Below, in pieces: positions 7,231 to 13,697 of a DNA stretch of 29,650 nucleotides. Source of the stretch: JADFOJ01 sp041580235 (GTDB lineage Bacteria; Planctomycetota; Phycisphaerae; Phycisphaerales; SM1A02); NCBI GenBank assembly GCA_041580235.1, contig JBFGEG010000040.1, forward strand, positions 1-29,650, given 5' to 3'. Below the pieces are notes generated by a model. The model saw nothing but the letters and a program-made list of their open reading frames with translations. It searched no databases and was not told the DNA's origin. A program made the position numbers and the translations under genes. How positions within the stretch are numbered: the first letter of the stretch is position 1; each line of letters starts with the position of its first letter.

Positions 7231-8300
7231 ACCGTCACCTGCCCTTCGACCACCTCGCTTCGGGTCGAGGCCGAGAGCGTCCAGTCGTCGCGCTCGCCGG
7301 CGGCGAGCCTCGCCGCGGCCAGACCCGCGATCATCGCCGCGTTGTCCACGCAGTACTCCAGGGCGGGCAGCCGCAGATCCAGGCCGTGTCGGCCCGCCAG
7401 CGACTGCAGCTCGATCCGCAGCCGGGTGTTGGCGCTCACGCCGCCACCCACCAGCAGGGTCGTCACATCGAACCGATCGAGAGCCCGCTCGAGCTTGCGC
7501 ATGACCGCGGTGACCGCGGCCCGCTCAAAGGACGCCGCGAAGTCGGCACGCTGCGGCTCGCTGAGCGATGCGGCCCCCGGTCGTGGACGCGGCGCGGCCG
7601 GGCTCGGTCGGCCGCACACCCGGTACAGCAGCGCCGTCTTGAGGCCGCTGAAGGAGAAGTCGAGGCTGTCGGGTCCGAGCAGGGCCACCGGAAGATCGTG
7701 GGCGGTGTCGTCTCCGCGTCGCGCCAGCCGGTCGACGGCGGGACCACCGGGATAGTCGAGGCCCAGGATCACCGCCGCCTTGTCAAAGGCCTCGCCCACC
7801 GCGTCGTCGATCGTCCGGCCCAGCCGCCGCACCTGAAGCGGACCCCGCACGAGGAACAGGCTCGTGTGGCCGCCGGAGACGACCAGCCCCAGCTCGGGGC
7901 CGGTTGCGGCCGCCGACTCGCGGTCAAGCCGTCCCGCGTGCAGGTGGGCGACGATGTGGTCGACGCCAACCAGCGGCACGCCCAACGACCAGGCGAGGGC
8001 CTTGGCGGCGCTGGTGCCCACCAGCAGCGAGCCGATGAGCCCCGGCCGGTGCCCGACCGCCACCGCGTCGAGGTCACCCAGGCTGACCCCCGCCGCCTCC
8101 AGGGCCTCGCGGATGACCGGCACGACCCGCTGCAGGTGGGCCCGGCTGGCGATCTCAGGCACCACGCCGGCATACCGTTCGTGCAGCTCGTGCTGGGTCG
8201 CGATCACATTGCTGCGGACACGCGTCTGCCCCTCCACGACGGCGGCCGCGGTCTCGTCGCAGCTTGTCTCCAGGCCGAGGATGAGCGGGTCTTCAGTCAC
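7227..8300 (-). CDS. tsaD: tRNA N6-adenosine threonylcarbamoyltransferase TsaD
   Basis: This encodes 357 residues of the Kae1/Qri7/TsaD family, which transfers threonylcarbamoyl to A37 of ANN-decoding tRNAs together with TsaB and TsaE. Diagnostic blocks are LGLETSCDETAAAVV at the N-terminus, the metal-binding H115-IVA-H119 segment in VDHIVAHLHAGRL, SGGHTSLFLV, DDAVGEAFDKAAVILGLDYP, SFSGLKTALLY and LLVGGGVSANTRLR, with a late CVDNAAMIAGLA. A Pro-rich stretch at about 229-250 makes it slightly long. The start is taken as GTG at 8300, giving the normal N-terminus and an 8-nt overlap with the protease stop; the open frame extends further upstream, but that part reads as unrelated sequence. Confidence 0.96.
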   Translation of the reverse strand: MTEDPLILGLETSCDETAAAVVEGQTRVRSNVIATQHELHERYAGVVPEIASRAHLQRVVPVIREALEAAGVSLGDLDAVAVGHRPGLIGSLLVGTSAAKALAWSLGVPLVGVDHIVAHLHAGRLDRESAAATGPELGLVVSGGHTSLFLVRGPLQVRRLGRTIDDAVGEAFDKAAVILGLDYPGGPAVDRLARRGDDTAHDLPVALLGPDSLDFSFSGLKTALLYRVCGRPSPAAPRPRPGAASLSEPQRADFAASFERAAVTAVMRKLERALDRFDVTTLLVGGGVSANTRLRIELQSLAGRHGLDLRLPALEYCVDNAAMIAGLAAARLAAGERDDWTLSASTRSEVVEGQVTV

Positions 8301-9927
8301 CGGGCTCGACGGGCGTGAGCCTGACCTGACGCAACGCAAACTCCAGATCACCGCTGTCGATCCGAAACGTCCCGACCAGGTTGCCGTCGCGGTCACGGAC
8401 CGTGATCAGGCCCTCCGTAAGGTCGGCGTCGGCGGGCACGAGAGGGGGCCGGCCCGCCTCGTCGGCGAGGTTGTGCAGCGTCAGCAGCCGGTCCTCCACG
8501 GCTTGGAGCTGGTCCAGCAGCCGACGCCGCAGACGTGCCTGAACATCGATGCGCTGGTCGAGAGCGAGCTGGGTCGGATCGGTGTGACCCAGCACCGGCC
8601 ACGTGCCGCGGTCGAGACGAGTCTGAAGGGCCTCCATGGCGACGGCGAGCTGCTCGTCCTTGATCGCGTCCCGGATCCAGGTCGGGTCCGCGAAGTTGCC
8701 GGGTTCCTGCGGCCGGTCGGGGCGGATGACCTCGTATTGGCGCCGCGCCAGGATCATGTCGCGGTACCCCTCTTCGCTCATTCCCACCACGAGCCCGTCG
8801 TCGGGATCGACGCCCCACTCGGCGCTGTCGAGCTGCCTGGAGATGTTGCGCCCGCTGGGCAGGTAGTAGTGTCCCGAGGTGAGCTTCAGCGTTCCCTGCT
8901 CGTAGGGAAGATCGATCACCTCCTGCACCGATCCCTTGCCGAATGTGCGCGTGCCGACCACCTTGGCCCGGCCGTTCTCCTGCAGCGCCCCGGCCACGAT
9001 CTCGGACGCTGACGCCGAGTAACGATTGACGAGCACGATCATGGGAAAGTCGGCCAGCGTTCCGGGCGCCTCGGCCTGCCACGACTGGGGGCGCCGGTTG
9101 CGTCCGCGGACCGAGACGATCGTCCCGTCGTCCAGGAAGAGGTTCGCCATCTCGATGGCCACGCCCAGCTCACCTCCGGGATTGCCCCGCAGGTCGAGCA
9201 CCAGGCCTCGGAGGCCGCCCTCCTGCAGCTGCCCAAGCGCCTCGGCCAGTTCGGCAAGCGTGCCGTCAACGAACTGGGTGACCCGAACGTACCCGATCGA
9301 CCGCGTCTCGTCGGCCCAGTAGCTCCACGCCTCGCCGTGACGCCGCAACCCTTTCACGGTCCGGGTCACGATGTGCTGGCGGACGATCGTGAGCGGCTCC
9401 TCCACGCCGTCGAGGTGCCGCACGCGGATCGTGACGGGCGTGCCGGGCTCACCCAGCAGCTGCTCGATGCACTGGTCGATGGAGCGGTCCTGGGTGCTCA
9501 TCCCCGCGATCTCGAGCACGATGTCGCCCGCCATCACGCCGGCCTCCAGGGCCGGGGAGTCCTCCAGGGGCGAGACGATCGTGAGGTAGTCGTCGACGAC
9601 GTTGACCTCGGCCCCGATGCCGACGTAGGTGCCCCGCAGCGCCTTGTTGAAGTCCGCTTCCGCGGCCGGAGGAATGAACAACGTGTAGGGATCGTCCAGC
9701 GCGTTGATCATGGCGTCGATCATGGCGTGCTTGAGGGTCTCTTCGTCGGGCTGCTCGTAGAAGCCGTCGAGCACGGCGCGCCGCACGACGATGATCGGGT
9801 CGAACCACTCGTAATCGGATCGATCGGCGGCCGCCGCTGCCGCGTCTCCGGCGGCGGGAAGACCCCCCAGTGCAGCGGCCAGAACGCCGACCAGAAGAAG
9901 ACATGTGAGGTTGTGTTCAGCACGCAC
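8293..9927 (-). CDS. secreted S41 family C-terminal processing protease (CtpA/Prc-like)
   Basis: This encodes 544 residues. The start is GTG at 9927, preceded by AGGAG with about 8 nt spacing; the product then begins with a classical signal peptide (hydrophobic LLLVGVLAAALGGL near 10-23). A PDZ-like domain follows (about 103-185, with YVGIGAEV and SPALEAGVMAGDIVLEIAG), then the S41 catalytic core. The Ser-Lys dyad fits S306 in YSASASEIVAGAL and K331 in TFGKGSVQ, 25 residues apart as in CtpB, with Q335 four residues later. The family trims C-termini of periplasmic or envelope proteins. Residues after about 430 are helical and charged. It is the first gene of the cluster with tsaD, the GGQ protein and the M20 hydrolase, and divergent from hflX. 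Confidence 0.95.
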   Translation of the reverse strand: MRAEHNLTCLLLVGVLAAALGGLPAAGDAAAAAADRSDYEWFDPIIVVRRAVLDGFYEQPDEETLKHAMIDAMINALDDPYTLFIPPAAEADFNKALRGTYVGIGAEVNVVDDYLTIVSPLEDSPALEAGVMAGDIVLEIAGMSTQDRSIDQCIEQLLGEPGTPVTIRVRHLDGVEEPLTIVRQHIVTRTVKGLRRHGEAWSYWADETRSIGYVRVTQFVDGTLAELAEALGQLQEGGLRGLVLDLRGNPGGELGVAIEMANLFLDDGTIVSVRGRNRRPQSWQAEAPGTLADFPMIVLVNRYSASASEIVAGALQENGRAKVVGTRTFGKGSVQEVIDLPYEQGTLKLTSGHYYLPSGRNISRQLDSAEWGVDPDDGLVVGMSEEGYRDMILARRQYEVIRPDRPQEPGNFADPTWIRDAIKDEQLAVAMEALQTRLDRGTWPVLGHTDPTQLALDQRIDVQARLRRRLLDQLQAVEDRLLTLHNLADEAGRPPLVPADADLTEGLITVRDRDGNLVGTFRIDSGDLEFALRQVRLTPVEPGD

Positions 9928-9965
9928 GGGCGGTCTCCTCTCGACAAAGGGCGGTTGATTGAATC

Positions 9966-9995
9966 GTAGCCGCGATGACCATGCGTTGCGGCTAC
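9966..9995. promoter_or_regulatory. inverted repeat in the protease/hflX divergent promoter region
   Basis: GTAGCCGC at 9966-9973 and GCGGCTAC at 9988-9995 form an 8-bp dyad, extendable to 10 bp with one mismatch around a 10-nt centre. The right arm overlaps TACAAT (9993-9998), a good -10-like hexamer for hflX, though no good -35 is seen. The dyad is placed where an operator controlling one or both divergent genes would be. Confidence 0.4.
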
Positions 9996-10037
9996 AATAG
10001 GTGACGCCGGTCGGAGGGGTTCGTCCGGCGCCCACGG

Positions 10038-11444
10038 ATGTCGCAGATCCACCGGGAACAGATCAAGGTCGCGGCGGAGCGAGCGGTGCTCGTGGCGGTG
10101 ACGGTGCCCGGGCAGGACAGCGTGGGCGACGATCCCTTCGGCGAGCTGCGGGCCCTGGCCGAGACCGCCGGCGCCGAGATCGTGGGCGAGCTCATGCAGG
10201 CGCGGCGCAAGCCCAGCGGGACGACGTATCTCGGCAAGGGCAAGGTGCGCGAGCTGGCCGACCTGGTGTCCGTGACGCAGGCCACGCTGGTCATCTTCGA
10301 CAACGATCTGGCACCGAGCCAGATCAAGGCGATCGAGGAGGCCACGCAGTGCAAGGTGGTGGATCGCAGCGAGCTGATCCTCGACATCTTCGCCAATCGT
10401 GCCGCCACCGCCGCCGCCAAGCTGCAGGTGGAGATCGCCCAGCTCGAGTACACCTACCCCCGGCTGCGGGCGATGTGGAGCCACTTGGAGCAGATCGTCG
10501 GCGGCGCGCCCGTCGGCATCGGCACCCGCGGCCCCGGCGAGAAGCAGCTGGAGATCGACCGGCGGCTCGTGCAGCGCCGCCTGCGGCAGCTGCGGCGAGA
10601 GCTCGCCGCCGAGGAGAATCGCAGGCGGCGTGAGGTGCAGCGTCGCAACCTCGAACACTTCACGGTGGGTCTGGTCGGGTACACGAACGCCGGCAAGTCC
10701 ACGCTCTTCAACCGCCTCACGGCCGGCGGCGCGTTCGCCCACGGCAAGCTCTTCGCGACGCTGTCCACCCGCGTCGAGCGGTGGGACCTCGGCGGTGGTG
10801 ACGACGTCCTGCTGTCCGACACGGTCGGCTTCATTCGCGACCTGCCCCACCATCTCATCGCGTCGTTCCGCTGCACGCTGGAAGAGACGATCCACGCTCA
10901 CCTGCTGATCATCGTTGTGGACGTCGCCGACCCCAACGCCCGCGGGCAGCTGAAGACGGTGCACGCCACGCTCGACGAGATCGGGGCCGTGGAGCAGCCC
11001 CGTGTCATCGCGCTCAACAAGATCGACGTCGTCGCCGACAGCCGGGACCTGCTGATCTGGCTCAACCGGCATCCCGAGGCAGTGCCGATAAGCTCCGCCA
11101 CCGGCGACGGGCTGCCGATCCTGGCTGACGTCGTACGGGGATTCCTGCACGGCGGCGAGCGTCAGGTCAAGATCACGGCGCCGATGTCCGACGGCAGAAG
11201 CGTGGCGCTCATCGAACGGCGCAGCACGGTGCTCGACCGGGCCTACCGCAACGGAGAAGTGGAATTGACGGTCAGGATCGGCCGGCGACAGGTCGACGAA
11301 CTGCTTGCCCAGGGTGCGCGAATCCGCATCAACGGCCTGAACCCCCTCGACGCCATCAAGAAGGAGTGGAACACCGGCGAGCGGGGCTTCCCGACCGCGC
11401 CGCCTCCGCCTCAGGAAGGATCCCCCCCGCCGCACCTGGGCTGA
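10038..11444 (+). CDS. hflX: ribosome-associated GTPase HflX
   Basis: This encodes 468 residues of a HflX-type GTPase, which splits stalled or hibernating 70S ribosomes in other bacteria. The N-terminal domain carries TYLGKGKVRELADLV and the ATP/linker-type block GIGTRGPGEKQLEIDRRLV (about 160-178). A basic coiled linker of Arg-rich helices follows (180-203). G motifs: G1 GYTNAGKST (214-222), G3 DTVGF (261-265), G4 NKID (327-330). Switch I reads LFATLSTRVERW, where the more usual form is ATLDPTTR, so the Asp is replaced. The C-terminus ends in a Pro-rich tail (PPPPQEGSPPPHLG). The GGAGGGG upstream is about 18 nt from the ATG, a long spacing. Confidence 0.96.
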   Translation: MSQIHREQIKVAAERAVLVAVTVPGQDSVGDDPFGELRALAETAGAEIVGELMQARRKPSGTTYLGKGKVRELADLVSVTQATLVIFDNDLAPSQIKAIEEATQCKVVDRSELILDIFANRAATAAAKLQVEIAQLEYTYPRLRAMWSHLEQIVGGAPVGIGTRGPGEKQLEIDRRLVQRRLRQLRRELAAEENRRRREVQRRNLEHFTVGLVGYTNAGKSTLFNRLTAGGAFAHGKLFATLSTRVERWDLGGGDDVLLSDTVGFIRDLPHHLIASFRCTLEETIHAHLLIIVVDVADPNARGQLKTVHATLDEIGAVEQPRVIALNKIDVVADSRDLLIWLNRHPEAVPISSATGDGLPILADVVRGFLHGGERQVKITAPMSDGRSVALIERRSTVLDRAYRNGEVELTVRIGRRQVDELLAQGARIRINGLNPLDAIKKEWNTGERGFPTAPPPPQEGSPPPHLG

Positions 11445-11477
11445 GCCGGCAACGGGACCGGGCCCCATCGAACCATC

Positions 11478-12437
11478 ATGAGCGCACCATCGACCGACAC
11501 CTCCGGCGGGCTGGATCGTTTTCACGACGAGCTGGACGCCGCGGTGGTCGACGAGGTCACGGGCTGGGCCGGCCATGACGAGCTCGGAAAGCTCTACGCG
11601 AGCCTCCAGGCCATCAACGACCGCGAGAAGTTCCTCAACATGTACGCCGAGGCGATGGTCGCCCGCTACCTGGTCGCCCGCGAGTGCGAGCTGCGGGTGG
11701 AGGTGCTCACCCCGGCCGGGCGGACCTGCGACTTCGAGGTCACGAGCGGCGAGCACCGGTTCTTCCTGCACGTCAAGCGGCTCAACACCGACCGGGTGCT
11801 GCAGAAGCGGCTGACCGTCTCCTCGCGTCTGAGATACCTGGAGCGGATCGCCCGGCCCTATGTCGTCAGCGTTCGCTTCCCTGACGACCTGGCCGACACG
11901 CAGATGCAGCGTTTCGTCACCTCGGCCGCCGAGTTCATCAAGCACGCCCGCATCGGCGACGAGCTGGTGATTCGCGACGATGACGGAAGCGAGATCGGCG
12001 GGTGCCGGATCGTCGCGCCCTGGCAGGGGACGCGGGTGAGCCTGGTCATCGGGCTGCCGTCGGGCTTCATCGACGAGGCGCCGCGTATCCGACGGCTCAT
12101 GCGCAAGGCCTACCAGCAGTTCATGCCCGGCGAGACGAACATCATCCTGATCTGCAGCTCGCATGTCGAGGACGCCGAGGACTTCGGCACCGCCTTGCTG
12201 GGCTCGCACATCGAGCGGTGGGATGCGATGCCGCCGCGAGGGCGCCGCGTGGCCCACGGACGCGACGCCGACGGGTTCTGGCACGAGCAGCGATACCCGG
12301 AATCGCTCACCGCCGGCTGGTTTCACTTTCAGCCTCAGGCGGCGGCCCTGCAGTGCCGGTTGTGGGTCCGCCCCGACGCGCGGCTCGACGACCCGCTTCG
12401 CGGGACGCTGATCGAGCTGTTCAATGGGTGTGAGTAG
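11478..12437 (+). CDS. uncharacterised protein with a possible degenerate PD-(D/E)XK core
   Basis: This encodes 319 residues in a family I cannot name. There is no signal peptide or membrane helix. Residues about 50-102 run helix (REKFLNMYAEAMVARYLVA), strand, then CDFEVTSGEHRFFLHVKRLN. The spacing of D85 and an H98-V-K100 triplet is like the D...(E)xK signature of PD-(D/E)XK nucleases, but with His where the Glu would be. A later block, GETNIILICSSHVEDAEDFG (218-237), looks like a buried strand followed by an acidic turn. It starts 33 nt after hflX on the same strand, without a clear ribosome-binding site, so it may depend on hflX transcription. The nuclease reading is inference; a non-catalytic nucleic-acid or protein-binding role is equally possible. 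Confidence 0.8.
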   Translation: MSAPSTDTSGGLDRFHDELDAAVVDEVTGWAGHDELGKLYASLQAINDREKFLNMYAEAMVARYLVARECELRVEVLTPAGRTCDFEVTSGEHRFFLHVKRLNTDRVLQKRLTVSSRLRYLERIARPYVVSVRFPDDLADTQMQRFVTSAAEFIKHARIGDELVIRDDDGSEIGGCRIVAPWQGTRVSLVIGLPSGFIDEAPRIRRLMRKAYQQFMPGETNIILICSSHVEDAEDFGTALLGSHIERWDAMPPRGRRVAHGRDADGFWHEQRYPESLTAGWFHFQPQAAALQCRLWVRPDARLDDPLRGTLIELFNGCE

Positions 12438-12460
12438 CCCGGCGGGTGCCTCACAGTTCG

Positions 12461-12510
12461 CGGTCGGCGTCCTGCCGGTCCAACCGCGGCATCCATGCCG
12501 CGGACCGGTC
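12461..12510. repeat. dispersed intergenic repeat, copy 2, with perfect palindrome
   Basis: Bases 12461-12481 are identical to 3151-3171. They are followed by a perfect inverted repeat: CCGCGGCAT (12484-12492), CC, ATGCCGCGG (12495-12503). CCGGT before it and ACCGG after it (12505-12508 and neighbours) extend the dyad with a small bulge. It lies 24 nt after the preceding gene stop and about 60 nt before the M29 gene, so it could act as a bidirectional stem-loop. No T-tract follows it on either strand. Confidence 0.55.
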
Positions 12511-12572
12511 TGGCTGATGGCTCATGGCTTGGGGCTCAAACCTCTACAATGTCCGGTCCTGGAGGAACGGCC

Positions 12573-13697
12573 ATGACCGATCCGCGGATGGACAAGCTTG
12601 CCGACCTGCTCATCGGGCATTCCGTGACGCTGAAGGGCGGCGAGCACGTCCTGATCGAGGCCTTCGACGTGCCGCAGGAGATGGTGATCGCCGCGGTCCG
12701 GGCGGCCCGGCGGGTGGGGGGGCACGCCCACGTCGCCCTGCGCAGCAACCGCGTCCTGCGGGCGCTGTACGCCGATGCCGGAGCTGACAACCTCCAGACG
12801 TGGGCGGCCTACGACACCGAACGCATGAAACGCATGCAGGCATACATCGGTCTGCGGGGCTCGCACAATGTCAGTGAATTCGCCGGCATTCCCGACGAGC
12901 AGATGAAGCAACAGGCACAGCTCTACCAGAAGCCCGTGCACTTTGAGCAGCGGGTGCGGCACACACGCTGGTGCGTGCTGCGATGGCCGACGCCGGCTAT
13001 GGCCCAGCTCGCGCAAATGAGCACGGAGGCGTTCGAGCAGTTCTACTTCGACGTCTGCACGCTGGACTACGCGAAGATGCAGGCTGCGGTTCAGCCCCTG
13101 GCGCAGCGTATGCGCGTGACGGACCAGGTGCGAATCGAGGGCCCGGGCGACACGGACCTGTCCTTCTCGATCAAGGGCATCGAGGCGGTGCCCTGCTACG
13201 GCACGCACAACGTCCCCGACGGAGAGTGCTTCACGGCCCCGGTCCGAGACAGCGTCAACGGCGTCATTCACTTCAACACGCCGACCATCTACAACGGGGT
13301 GACCTTCGAGGGCGTGCGGCTGGAGTTCCGTGACGGGCGGGTCGTCTCCGCCACCGCCGCCGACAACCAGGACCAGCTTGACGCCATCCTGAACACCGAC
13401 GAGGGTGCCCGCTTCGTCGGCGAGTTCTCGCTCGGTTTCAACCCGTACATCACCGACGCCATGAAGGACATCCTCTTTGACGAGAAGATTGCGGGGTCAC
13501 TTCACCTGACGCCGGGGCGGGCGTACGACGAGGCCGACAACGGCAATCGCTCCGACGTCCACTGGGACCTCGTGCTGATTCAACGGCCGGAGTTCGGCGG
13601 GGGGCGGATTTACTTCGATGGCGAGCTCATTCGTGACGACGGCCGGTTCGTGGTGCCGCCCCTGTCCGGGCTCAACCCCGAATCGCTGAAGACCTAG
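12573..13697 (+). CDS. M29 family metallo-aminopeptidase
   Basis: This encodes 374 residues of the AmpS/aminopeptidase T type, dimeric cytosolic enzymes with a two-metal site releasing N-terminal residues. The metal ligands and catalytic positions are present: E218 (VPDGECFTAP), E284 (RFVGEFSLGFNP), H311 and Y318 (LHLTPGRAY), and H330/D332 (DVHWDLVL). The N-terminal Rossmann-like domain begins with MDKLADLLIGHSVTLKGGEH. The ATG at 12573 is chosen because GGAGGA (12561-12566) is 6 nt upstream; the open frame continues upstream to 12495 through the repeat. TACAAT at 12545-12550 could be a -10 but no matching -35 is seen. It ends in a 4-nt convergent overlap with the transporter gene. Confidence 0.94.
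   Translation: MTDPRMDKLADLLIGHSVTLKGGEHVLIEAFDVPQEMVIAAVRAARRVGGHAHVALRSNRVLRALYADAGADNLQTWAAYDTERMKRMQAYIGLRGSHNVSEFAGIPDEQMKQQAQLYQKPVHFEQRVRHTRWCVLRWPTPAMAQLAQMSTEAFEQFYFDVCTLDYAKMQAAVQPLAQRMRVTDQVRIEGPGDTDLSFSIKGIEAVPCYGTHNVPDGECFTAPVRDSVNGVIHFNTPTIYNGVTFEGVRLEFRDGRVVSATAADNQDQLDAILNTDEGARFVGEFSLGFNPYITDAMKDILFDEKIAGSLHLTPGRAYDEADNGNRSDVHWDLVLIQRPEFGGGRIYFDGELIRDDGRFVVPPLSGLNPESLKT

Noticed and set aside
9720..12326. Minus-strand open frame of 868 codons opposite hflX and the following gene
   Set aside because: It runs across two well-supported plus-strand genes and their gap, contains no recognisable domain, and conflicts with the HflX G motifs.
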